Of a stretch of DNA of 64,000 bases, positions 37,129 through 48,571 are shown piece after piece. The notes under the pieces are model-generated. The model did not search any database. It had not been told where the DNA came from and saw nothing but the letters and a program-made list of their open reading frames with translations. The translations under genes and the position numbers were made by a program. Within the stretch, counting starts at the first letter, position 1. Each line of letters opens with the position of its first letter. The stretch comes from Apiospora phragmitis (lineage: Eukaryota > Ascomycota > Sordariomycetes > Amphisphaeriales > Apiosporaceae), in contig JAQQWL010000005.1 of assembly GCA_038363925.1 (NCBI GenBank), positions 992,001 to 1,056,000 of the forward strand, in the 5' to 3' direction.

Positions 37129-37754
37129 TATAACGAACGCTATCTAGGTTCTAAAGAAAACCTAGTAAAACGTACGGGGGTTTATGTTTAATAATACGAG
37201 AGAGTATTTAAATATGCGATAAAAGTCCACTTTTATCGATATAATATATAATAGCCGTAAAAATAAAGGTAACTTAAAATGCGTAGATTTAAAGGGGTTC
37301 GTAATAAAGTTATTAAGGTTATTTATTTTATTAATATATTAAATTAATATTTAAATTAATTATTAAAATAAAAAATATTTATATAAAATATATAAGAAAC
37401 GTTCGTAATTATATATTTAATCCCTTTTTTATTAATCTCTTTAAATTACTTATTAGCTTACGGTGATCCCGTAGTTAGCTCACGGTGATCTATTCTTTAG
37501 ATAACGGTGATCCACTCTAGCGAGCTCACTCGGGACGCCGCGGTCCCGTGACGTCCGTCCTTAGCCTTCGTGGGCGCTTCGTTCGTCCTATGGTCTTGTC
37601 GTACTAGGCGGTCGATCGCGGAGTATAGGTAAGTTCATATTAATATAGCTAGCGGTTCGGTCGACGCTGGTAGTATCGTAGCCTGGTCGGGGTATCGTAG
37701 TTCTGTGCCGACGATTTATAGGTCTAGGCCGTATAATTAAGTTAAATCGTAATA
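37129..37754 (-). repeat. Gypsy-3 3' LTR
   Basis: 626 bp, starting TATAACGAACGCTATC on the plus strand and ending CGTAATA. It contains GGGACGCCGCGGTCCCGTGA and several CGGTGATC words that are more decayed in the 5' copy. Confidence 0.92.
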
Positions 37755-37926
37755 CTATCCTCCTTTTCTTAATTATTTTATTTTTAAAGCGCCAGGTTTT
37801 ATAAATACCTTTATTTTCCCTATTTCGTTAAGTTTTAATAAGTTCTTTTCTTTTTATTTTTTATTATAATATATATTTATTATATCGTTTAATTATATTA
37901 TAAAATCTCGATTAAAAAAAACTATT

Positions 37927-38445
37927 ATGCGTTTAGTTTTTATTATTAATATAAAATCTACGGGCGATTTAATCGGTATACTTTATACTCGTTATTTTTA
38001 TTAAAACTTAACTTATTATATAAACGAGAAATCGTCCTATTATATAAAATATATTTGGGTTAATCGTTTTTATAATAATACTCTTATTATATCGGTTTTA
38101 ATACGGTTAATTATTTAATAAAAAAAGCTAAAGTCGGAAAAAGTAGATATAAAGGAGGCTCTATTTTTATTATAGACTTAGTTATTTATTATTTTAGGCC
38201 GGCTAGCCCGTTTTTATTAAATAAAAAAGATTATGGCGAAAAAGCGCTTAGAAACGTTTCGTCGGGGGATATAAGAGCTAGACGAAGAGGACGGTATTTC
38301 TTTTTCGATTATTAATTAGGAGGATTTCGTTTTAAGTAATTTATATTCTTTAGGTGTCTCCGGGAACGTTAATTAATTGTCCCTTAGTCTAGGCGAGTTT
38401 TCGGAGCCCGGCCCGTTAGTTCCTGCCGAAGGAGCTTTTTTTTAA
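37927..38445 (+). pseudogene. Gypsy-3 antisense accessory ORF
   Basis: An intact ATG at 37927 opens a frame that reaches TAA at 38443-38445 (172 codons), antisense to gag-pol. Internal stops are only TAA and TAG. The conserved part reads IKKIMAKKRLETFRRGI, then ELDEEDG, matching the KRGLRSLDELEA segment of the Gypsy-1 frame. It ends with a Ser/Leu/Glu/Pro-rich tail. The function is unknown. Confidence 0.72.
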
Positions 38446-38449
38446 ACTT

Positions 38450-41400
38450 TTAAAATTTTTTAGCGGCGTTTTTTAAGTATTTTTTAAGTTTTTATATATT
38501 ATCTTTTAATAGATAATTTTTTTATTAAACGAGGTATTTTTACCCTCGGCCGATCTTTTTTTTATTAATAATCTTTTCGATTTTGTATTTATATTAATCC
38601 GTTTTAACCTTTAATTAGGTATCGAGTATTACGTATATTAAGGCTGGCTCGAATAAAGAAATATAAAATACTAAGTATATCTTTATAGTTTTAAATAATA
38701 ATAAGCGATAATTAGTTTTTAAAATAATTTTTATAATTTTAAATAATCCGATTTTTTTAAAGTTTAATTTATTGCTAAGTCGTTTAATTTTAATATTTCG
38801 CCGTAAGAGGTAAACCTTTTCTCCCTTTTTAAAGGTTAATCCTTTTAATCTTATTTAGTTGGCGTATTTCTTTATTCTTTTTTAAAGGAAAGCGAGGTCT
38901 TATTATAGCGCGGCTTAAAGTTTTTTTAGTTTTTCGATTTAAATAATTATAACCGGTATTAATTCTCTTTTTAAAGGTTTTTTAGCGATCTCGGGATCGT
39001 ACCCGTAGTTTATTCGAAATAGCGACATACGTATCGCCTCGTTATTTACGCTATTATAGGCATATTATATTATCGGTAATAACGATACTTAATTATTTTA
39101 TTTATAATTAATATAATATTATAAATATTATTTTAAAGTTTAATTTATACGTTCGGTTTAATTATTCGTTTAAGGATAATAGGCCGTAAATAATTTATAT
39201 TTAATACCGAGTTACGTTATAAACGATTTTTAAAATTTAATAATAAATAGTTTATTTCGATCCGAGATAATTATTTTTAATAGCCCGTATTAATTAATAA
39301 TAATACGGAGGAACGTATAAATAAAGTTATTAGTATTATTTAATTTTATATAGAAAAAGAAGTAAACGTACTTCGTAAATTAATTAATAATTATTAAAAT
39401 ATTATTATACTTAGCCTTAATTAGTAATTCTTTAAAAGTTAATAGCTTAATTATGAAATCTAGCGCGATAATTTTTTATACTTTATTCGGCGATAAAATC
39501 GGTTATAATTTCCTATAGGGTTTATATTTAACGGCCTTAACTTTATTATATAAGTCGTATTCGTTAATTATTTTAATTATAAAAGGTTTTAAGTTTTTAT
39601 AATTAAATTATTTAATAATTCGTTTTTAAGTTTTAAAAATTCCTTAATATTTATATACAAGGTGCTCGTAAAATTCCTTAATAAATTCCTTACGGAAGGG
39701 GTCCGGGATATAGATCTTACCGCGGTAGTATATAATCCCTTCCTTAGTATTAAGTCCGTTCCTTGCCTTATCGGTGAAGTCCAAGGTCTTAAAGGCGCGT
39801 CCCTTAAACTTGGTAACCTATTCGTCGTGGTACTAGACTTGGTTGGTGGCGTTCAGTTATCGGGATAGTATTAGGTTACCATCTTAGTCCTATATAAAAA
39901 TAATACGTATCTCGGGTGGCACTTCCTCTTAATAGTCCGGTCGTCGGCTTAAAGCGTCGGCCTTTCCGTTTTCGCTACCCTTTTTATAAATAATAACGAA
40001 ATTAAATTCTAATAAGAATTCGGACTATCGTATTTATCGTTTATTTAGCTTTTTCGTAATAGTAAACATAGTAAGGTTCTTATAATCGGTATAAACCTTT
40101 ATAGGGTTTTTCGTTTTATTAAAATAATATTTCTATTTTTTAAAAGCTTTAATAATAATTATTAGTTCTTTATTATAAATTTAATAATTAAGTTTTAACT
40201 TATTTAGTTTTTTCGAAAAGAATATTATAAGGTGCGATTTTTTATTATCGTCGCGTTAGTTTAACTAGCCGCCGACTATATAATTTAATACGTCGGTTTC
40301 GATTTCGAACGGTTTTACGGGGTTTATTACGCGAAATACCGGTTCGTTAAAAATTCGCCCTTAATTATTTAAAAAGCTATTTTTTCCTTATCGGTTTATC
40401 GGAATAGTTCGTCCTTTTTCGTTAGGTTTGTTAGGGGTGTCGCTAACTTACTAAATTTAGGAATAAAGATCTAGTAATAATTAGCTAGTCCTAAGAAGGA
40501 TCTAATTTCCGTAGCGCTTATAGGCGTAGGCTATTCCTTAACTATTACGATTTTCGAAGGTTCTATCCGAATCTTACCGGGGGATACTACGTATCTTATA
40601 AAGGTAACCGATATCTTATAGAACTCGCTCTTTTTTAAATTAATTAATAGTTTAGCGTCTTATAATTCTTAAAATACTAGCTTTACTTACCCTTTATATT
40701 ATTCTTCGTTATCGGAATAAATAAGGATATTATCGAAATAAATTATAATAAACTTATCGAGATATTTTTATAAAATATAATTAATTATTAATAAAAATTA
40801 ACCCGGGGCGTTCGTTAAGCCGAACGGTATTACTTAATATTCGAAATATCCGTATTTAGTTTAAAATGCGGTTTTTTATTTTTTTTTTTTAATACAGATT
40901 AGGTTATATATATTAAATAGGTTAAATATTATAAAGGTTTTAACGTATAATAATTTATCTTATAAGTCGCTAATTAAAGGTAAGGGGTACCGGTTTTTAA
41001 TAATTATTTCGTTAAGTTTTTAATAATCGATATATATATATTATTTAAGCTTCCCGTTTTTACTCTTTTTTAATATAAAGAGGATAAAAAATCCTATTAG
41101 CGATATTAAAAGTCGTATAACTCTTTTCTTAAGGTTCTCTGTAATATATTCCTTTAAAACTGCTTCGTACTCTTAATTAAATTTATATATAAGTATAAAC
41201 GGGGGTTTTTTCCCGTTTTTAAAAGGTATTTTATAATCTTACCGTGTATAAAACGGTAAGCCGGTTTTTAGTTTTTTATTAAAAAGGTTTTCGAATTACC
41301 GGTACTTTTTTAATATAGTCGTTATAATGTTCGGCTTAAATTCTTTAATAATAATATATATTTAAAGTATTTTAAGTTTATTAAAAGGTCGCTTTTTAAA

Positions 41401-44150
41401 CCGTTACTTATTAATTAAACCTTTTTTTAATATATTTTATTAAAATTAGCCTATTTTTTAATTAATTTTAAAATTATTTACTTATAATTAAAGTATTTTT
41501 AAAATTATATTATATTTTATAATGTCCGTAATATTACACGAGATTCGTTTATAATATTTTTCGATATTAACCGGAAAGTTCGCGACTTCTTTCCGTATTT
41601 TTTTATTTTCGTAAGTTATAAATCCTTTATTAATAGTTCTAAATCGGTATGGGGCGTTTTTCTCTTATTATACTAATTTTAGGCGGTTAACGATTCGCGG
41701 TAAGATATAATTTCTTTACGCTTCGCTATCGAGTAGCGCTTTAATATAAACTCCCTTTACGCTTATTATTAAAATAATATATTTATAAATCTTTTATTTA
41801 TTTATTATTTAGTATAGGGACCTCTTTTGGTCCGCCTAGTGTTATCCCTTCATATTCGGCGGCGTTTATTTCCCGACCGATATCTTTTTAAGTAGGTAAT
41901 AAATTCCTACGACCGATTGTTCTGTTATCGTTATCGTTCCCTCCTTTTTCTATAGGGAGCTTCTTAATACGCCGGCGGAGGTATATCCCTCCCCGTGTAT
42001 AGTGTTGTCCCTAATACTTAAAATTTATATTCTTCAGGTAATTCGGAAGTTTATTAAGTTTATTAAAATCTATAGGTATTTTGCAAGTCCTTAATTATAA
42101 CAAGGGGGTTTTCTTATCGGGCGTGCGCTTATACGTTTTAAAAGTATAAAGTACTTTCTTTTAAACGTTTATAAGCTCGCGATTTTTTTTAAGCGTATTC
42201 GAGGTATTAGTTTTCGAAATACTTTTTTTAATCCCGTCCTTTTAAATAATATTTTCGTAATTATTTTAAATCTTTTTATATTAATACATATACGCTTTAT
42301 TTATTAAAGATCGATGTTTTAACTTTTTTAATTATATAGTCGAGGTATAAATTCGTAATAGCTCGTTTATTAATTCGTTAAAAAAACTATTTATTTTTAA
42401 GTTTTTTCGCGAAATATTTTATATAAGCGTCGTATATATATAAAATTTATAAAAACGTAAAGTATACTTCGTTTATAAAAAAGATTCGGGGGTTATTATT
42501 TATTACGTAATTACCGCGGATTTTTTAAACGAATCTTACCGTAATAAATACTTAATATAAATATTTTAAATTTAGGTAAGGAACGCTTAAAATAGTTAGT
42601 TATCCGTCGTTTTTAAAGTTTTTAAACCCGATAATCTCGTTTACGAGTTCTTTTATTAATATATTAATTAATCGTTTATAATTAATAAGTTACTCTTTTT
42701 AATTAATAATTTTATCGTTATTATTAAAACTATTAAAAGCGAGATTATAAGTTAGGGCGAAATCTCTCCTTATTATAGCGACGCTCCGCTTGGGGCTCTT
42801 TTTCGTCTTTAAGGCTCTAAGAAACTATCCGGTTTTTTCTTTATCCGCTAAGTAGAGGGTGTATCTATCGTCGTAATAGGCTGTCTAGGATAGGCTACCG
42901 TGTTCGGTAGTAGCGCTACTTCTTTTAATAATTAATATAGGGGCGTCCTCGCTCGTCGTAGCGTTAACGTATCGTCCGTCTGGGACTTTCCGAAAGTCCT
43001 TTTTCGGGGCTCGGTATTTTCGGGAATAATGCCCCTTTTTTTAGTAATTATAATAAGTAATATTTTACTTTTTATTATTTTTATTATATTTAGTAGCGTT
43101 AAAATTTATCGGTTTATTATAATAATTGTACGCGGTAATATTTCGGGGCTATATATTATAATAGTAACGCGGTCGTTCTATATTAGCCTAGATTCGATTA
43201 ATTTATCGTTACTATTCGCCTTACTTTTCGCGGCGTCGTTTATATACACAAGTATCGATCTTAATCGAGAGCTTTATATACGAAAGGAAGTTATTAGGGG
43301 TATCGAGCCGGTTAAGTTTATTCTTAACGTCCTCCTTTAATTCTTAATAATATATTATAATTTTAATAATTTCGGTATAATTTAATCGAGCTATAATATG
43401 TCGGAATTCAGCGGTATAAAAGGCGGCTAATCCTTTTTATTTAAAAGTTTTAAGTTTTCTTTTTATTTATCGTTTTTCGTCGGGGTTTTAAAAAAGTAAT
43501 TTAAAAGCGTCCTTAAAGCTATCGTAACTTCCGAAAATACGTTATACCTCTGTGCGGTATAGTTCGATTTATTAATCGTTTTTTACGAGTTTATCGAAGT
43601 AAGGTTCGAACTAAGCGAGTATTTTATTTTTAAAGAATAAGGCGGCGTAAATAATTCGCTAAGTAGGGTCTTTAAACATTCCTTTATAAAACCGCTAGTA
43701 AGCCTTAACCTAAACGAGGAATCCTCGGAGGTTCCCGCTCGTTCCGTCGAATGGCGTAGGTGAACTGATCTTTATTCCCTTTTTTAAAGCGATAGGGGTT
43801 TAAATAATATTAGCGGCGGTACGGAAGAGACGTACTTCCTCGCGTAACTTATTAATATTAGGTATCCGTCCTAAGTTTTCCTTTATTAAGAGGGTATTAC
43901 GTTCTTTTTTAAACTTAACGTAATAATATTAATAGTTAGCGCTTTTTTATTTAAGTTTTTTAATTCGTTTAATTAACGCTTAGCGGGTAGGGCCGTCGTT
44001 GTTATCGTTACTATTTATTTTTATAGCGGGATCTCGCTGAGGGGCGTTTACGGTAATAATAGAGGCTTTCCCGTGGCGAGGGGTATTATTAGGCCTAGGT
44101 ATAGACATAGTTCCTATAAGTACTATTACTTAAAGGTTTACGTAATAATT
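38450..44150 (-). pseudogene. Gypsy-3 gag-pol region (RIP-inactivated)
   Basis: Same order as Gypsy-1 but on the minus strand, with integrase near 38.6-39.6 kb, RNase H and RT about 39.9-41.3 kb, protease near 41.7 kb and gag 42.9-44.1 kb. The positions come from collinearity with Gypsy-1 and from short legible segments such as the gag knuckle. Frames are broken at short intervals. The small plus-strand open frames in this span (for example 39662-39868 and 43029-43340) are shadows. Confidence 0.8.
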
Positions 44151-44174
44151 CGTAAAAATAAAGAGTAATTAAAA

Positions 44175-44799
44175 TATAATAAACGCTATTTAAGTTTTAA
44201 AAAAAACCTAATAAAATATACGGGGGTTTATATTTAATAATATAAAAAAGTATTTAAATATACGATAAAAATCCACTTTTATTAATATAATATATAATAA
44301 CCGTAAAAATAAAAGTAATTTAAAATATATAAATTTAAAAAGTTTTATAATAAAATTATTAAAGTTATTTATTTTATTAATAAATTAAATTAATATTTAA
44401 ATTAATTATTAAAATAAAAAGTATTTATATAAAATATATAAAAAACGTTCGTAATTATATATTTAATCCTTTTTTTATTAATCTCTTTAAATTATTTATT
44501 AATTTATAATAATCACGTGGTTAATTTATAGTGATCTATTCCTTAGATTATAGTAATCCACTTTAACGAGCTCACTCGGGACGCCGCGGTCCCGTAACGT
44601 CCGTCCTTAGCCTTTATAAGCACTTCGTTCGTCCTATAGTCTTATCGTACTAGGCGGTCGATCGCGGAGTATAAGTAAGTTTATATTGGTGTAGCTGGCG
44701 GTTCGGTCGACGCTAGTAATATTATAGCCTGGTCGGGTATCGTAGTTCCGTGCCGACGATTTATGGGTCTAGGCCGTATGATTAGGCTAGGTCGTAATA
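44175..44799 (-). repeat. Gypsy-3 5' LTR
   Basis: 625 bp, starting TATAATAAACGCTATT and ending GGTCGTAATA on the plus strand. Paired with 37129-37754. Confidence 0.92.
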
Positions 44800-44804
44800 A
44801 TAAG

Positions 44805-47050
44805 CCTTTATTTAAAGCTTTCTTATTATTAAAAGTAAAGCGGCGCCGGTATTTTAAAGCTTTTTTTAATAAGTCTAGCTATATAAGCTATTAAGGTTAA
44901 ATTAGTTAGCTTATATAATAACTTTTAGAAAATAGATATCCTTACTAATAAGTTAGTAATAAAACGCGGCGTTCGTTAAGTAAATAATATTTTATTATAC
45001 GTTTTCTAAATTAAAATAATTATACTCCTTTTCGTTGTTTTTTTGCTTATTTTTTTTTTTCTTAGTTTTAAACGAAATTCTTGTATTCGTTTTAAATAAG
45101 GAGCTTTTATTTAATATTATTATACGCTTAAAGTTATTAAATTATTATACGGGTTCGCTTTTTAGTTAAGTAGTTTATTAATTAATAGCTTTACTTATAA
45201 TAAATTCGGCAGGTTTTTTATTTAAACTGCCGATTCTTATACGATAACTTAAATTAGAATATGTTTATAAGTTGCTAATTCTTATCCTATTTTAATAATT
45301 AATTATGATAAACTAATCGGTTCTTCTATATATAATTATTTATAAACCGTTTATTAATTAAATACGTATTTATAACCGGGTTTTAATATAGTTCCTTCGT
45401 TAAATATTATTTTAATAACTTTTAATCCGTTATTATACTTAATAATACGCGAAGGTTTAAAAATAACCTTTTATATATTAGTTTCTAATTAATAAAAAGC
45501 CGGTGTAAGCTCTAGAACTCCTTAATAAATTTATATAATTAAGGTATAAAAAGCGATCTCTCCTTCGAATCCCTTTCCGAGAGCTCGTTATACGAGTTAG
45601 AACTTATTTAGCAAGATTTCTAAAACCTCGATAAGTTGCTTCTTCACGTTTTTACTTTTTATTTATATAAAAGAGGTTATTATCTAATCCATAAAATATT
45701 ATGCCTAATTTATTATCGTATTAAAGTACGAATTTATAAAGTGGTATATCTTGTCTTATCTCTTTTCGAGTCCGATATAATTAAGATAAAATACCTCCGT
45801 ACGGCCGGAAAGAATATCTAAGAAGATCGTATAATACTAGTCCTGTAATATATCTAATCGTCGGCATATTTTAATAAATATCCGTACTTTATTATAAAAA
45901 ATATCGTATAGTTTACCGGTATAATTCTTTTCCTTCTTTTATACCTTCGAAGAAATAACGACCTTATTCTAATCGATTTTACCGTTATAAATAGCTCGGC
46001 TTAGAGGGATATCGTACTTCGTAACGTACGCTGGACTCGATAATCGTACGGTCTAGTCCGGCGGTATCGGAATCGGAGAAGGAAAAGGGATAATGTCTTT
46101 CGACACTTGGATATTTAGGAATTTAGGGTTAAACGTCGGGCCTAAAGTGTCTCGTAATATTCCGAACGATTACTCCGTATAAAAACCGGGTGTTTCTCGC
46201 TTAGGCGGCGGTTATTCGATTATTTATTCTTAGGAAGTATATAGAACCTCCTCTTTTTAAGTTTTCGAAGTCGGTTCTGCCGGTTGGTTTTATTAATATA
46301 CGAGAGCGGCCGGTAGTACTAGGTTTATAAGCTTAGCTTTAAAGGATTCGTTTATTAATATATCGACTCCGTATTTTTTAAAGTAATTAAAAAGCTCCTT
46401 TTAAAACGTACGGTTAATTTAACCGAACTAGTGTTCGGTTTATTCGTCGAACTTTATAATAAAAGACTTTTAAAAAGAGGTTCTCTTTATTTTTAATATA
46501 TAATATTTTAAGTATTATATAAAGTATGTCGTAAGTAGTTCGGGAGTTATTTCTTCAGAGAGTACGTTTAGAGGTTCGAGTTTTTAAAGAGCGAGGTTAA
46601 CGTTTCTTTTCTAGACCGCTAAAGGGATCCCGGTATCTTGGGAAACTTCTTCGTACGTGAATAGTTCGAGGTTTAGTTTTAGGGCTGGGGTCGTCGGTCT
46701 GTCTAAATTCGGTACGTCCGGGCTCGATACCGATTCGCCGACCGTAATTAACTCTATCTTAGCAGGGGTTATCGTCTTATAAATTATATAATTAAGTTAT
46801 TTAAGTATATAGTTATATATAGCCTAGCTAGTTTCGCGTATAATTCGGAACCTGGTCTCCTCCCTATAACATATACTCGGGAAAAGGGGTTCTTCTTCGT
46901 ACGGTTAATTTAGTTCGGCTCTTCCTCCGAATCTCTAACGGGCGGAAATTCTCGGGGCTCCTTAACACGGTCGCCCTTATATCGATAGGGGCGTAGAACC
47001 GTCTCTTCACTCTTATTAATTTATAATCGCTACGAGTAATTATTAATTAG
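44805..47050 (-). pseudogene. Copia 5' part (gag-like region and upstream)
   Basis: This is the part of the Copia element to the right of Gypsy-3. On the minus strand it has long readable stretches despite RIP, such as RRFYAPIDIRATVLRSPENF and RRTPFPEYML (46.85-47.01 kb), and NYFKKYGVDILINESFKAKL with LINLVLPAALVY (46.3-46.4 kb). This fits the N-terminal structural region of a retroelement by position. I cannot tie the residues to a named domain. It ends at the 5' LTR (47051). Confidence 0.6.
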
Positions 47051-47254
47051 TATTAAATAGGCTTTCGTACGTACGTATAGGTTCCGGGTTCTATTAGGGT
47101 TTAATCGTTATATTCTATTGTTTTTATTTTTATTTTTAATACGAGCTACGAGGGGTATCGTATACCCCTCGTAATAAAACTAAAAAAGGGTTTATACGCG
47201 TAGGTGCGTGGCACTTTTTTTAAAGTAATATAGAAAACCTTAGTTCCTGCTATG
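47051..47254 (-). repeat. Copia 5' LTR (main part, interrupted by Gypsy-4)
   Basis: 204 of its 210 bp lie here, starting TATTAAATAGGC. The last six bases are 54923-54928. Gypsy-4 entered at CTATG. Confidence 0.9.
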
Positions 47255-47868
47255 TGTAACGAAAGTTATTAGGGGTCTAAAGGGAAACCTGGTAAAACGT
47301 ACCGAAGGGTTTATGTTTAATAATACGAAAGAGTATTTAAACGTGCGATAAAAGTCTATTTTTACCGATATAATATATAATAACTGTAAGAATAAAAGGT
47401 AACGTAAAGGGGTAAGAGTTAAAGGTATTTATAATAAAGTCGTTAAGGTAATATACTTTATTAATAAATTAGATTAATATTTAAATTAATTATAAAAATA
47501 AAAGGTATTCATATAAAATATATAGGGAACGTTTATCGTTATATATCTAATCCCTCCTTTATTAATCCTTTAAATCTCGCGGTTTTCACGAGATCTGCTC
47601 GAGCCGGATCTTGAGATCTCGTTACGATCTTAAGATCTATTACGTAACTTCTATCTTTCGCCTTTTTAGCTTAAGAGCTTATCCGGCTTATTATTAATCG
47701 TGGAGTATTCGTACGAAGCGTTAATTAGTCGCGGAGTATAGGTAAATTTATATTAGCGTAGCTGGCGGTTTTGTTTATAATTATAATATCGTAACCTAGT
47801 CGGGGTATCGTAGTTCTATACCGTTAGTAATAGGGATTTTGGCCGTATAGTTAAGTCGGGTTATAATA
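47255..47868 (-). repeat. Gypsy-4 3' LTR
   Basis: 614 bp, TGTAACGAAAG start, ending GGTTATAATA. Paired with 54303-54917. Confidence 0.92.
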
Positions 47869-48013
47869 TTATTCTCCTTTTTTTAATTATTTTATTTTTA
47901 AAGTATCGATTTTATAAGTACCTTAATTACTCGTAACGTTAAGTCGTAATAGGTTTTTTTTATTACTTTTATTATAATATATATTTATTATAAATAATCG
48001 TATCGAGAAACGT

Positions 48014-48571
48014 CGTATATTAAAATAATTTAAAACTAAAAAGTCCCGTATTTACGATCTATTCGTATAAACTATTTTTAAAAATCCTATAAAATTATCG
48101 GACGGTTGTTTTTATTATATTCGTCGTAGCTTTTTTTACCGTGCTTTTTTAAACGATTTATCGCGTTACGGTAAATATATCGTTAACTATTAATCCGGTT
48201 ACGATATAAGGTTTTCCGCGAAGGTTTTATTAAATACTGCTCTTTAATATTTTAAACTAAAGGCGGAAATCGAGGAAGTCGAAGAGCGTTATTAAGAGAT
48301 AAACGCGAAAGCGTAGCGTTTTTATAAATAAAAAAAATTATAGTTCGAGAAAATAATGCGGGCGGTTTAATGTAGTTTTAATTCCGTTAAGGAGTTAGAA
48401 CGCGTAGAGCGGGAAGAGGCCGAGGAGGATATTCGTTATAAGGCGGCTGCCGAGCCGTCTCAGGAAACTACTCCTACGTTATTTTCCGATTTCGCGTTCG
48501 ATTAAGACGAGGTGTACCCGAACGTCCCGTTAGAGCCCTCGTTGCTGGCCGATTTCGGACTTATTCCTTAA
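48014..48571 (+). pseudogene. Gypsy-4 antisense accessory ORF (best preserved copy)
   Basis: This frame is antisense to gag-pol and can be followed for at least 186 codons to TAA at 48569-48571. The start codon is not evident and may have been an ATG changed by RIP. The second half is nearly free of damage: KAEIEEVEERY, EINAKA, a Lys-rich FYK.KKL.FEKIMRAV, SFNSVKELERVEREEAEED, then an acidic, Pro-containing tail with EPSLLADFGLIP. Predicted as a helical coiled-coil protein. The shared RG/S..ELE.VE core with Gypsy-1 and Gypsy-3 supports a real gene. No domain is recognised. Confidence 0.75.

Larger units (their letters stand above)
37129..44799 (-). mobile_element. Gypsy-3: chromovirus inserted in the Copia element
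   Basis: The element is 7671 bp, with LTRs 37129-37754 (3' LTR in coding sense) and 44175-44799 (5' LTR). The duplication is GTAAG (37124-37128) and ATAAG (44800-44804), one G-to-A apart. The CCHC knuckle of gag is recognisable on the minus strand near 42960-43060 (KKGHYSRKYRAPKKDFRKV). An antisense accessory frame lies at 37927-38445. A purine tract (complement of TATCCTCCTTTTCTT) adjoins the 3' LTR. More heavily mutated than Gypsy-1. Confidence 0.93.

Noticed and set aside
43029..43340. Hydrophobic plus-strand ORF resembling a membrane protein
   Set aside because: It is the antisense of the RIP-mutated Gypsy-3 gag region; AT-rich DNA gives apparent Ile/Leu/Phe-rich frames.
21531..47254. 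Three copies of a 200-bp sequence taken at first for a MITE
   Set aside because: Two copies bound the Copia coding region with matching TAATA duplications and the third has its own 5-bp duplication; they are LTRs.
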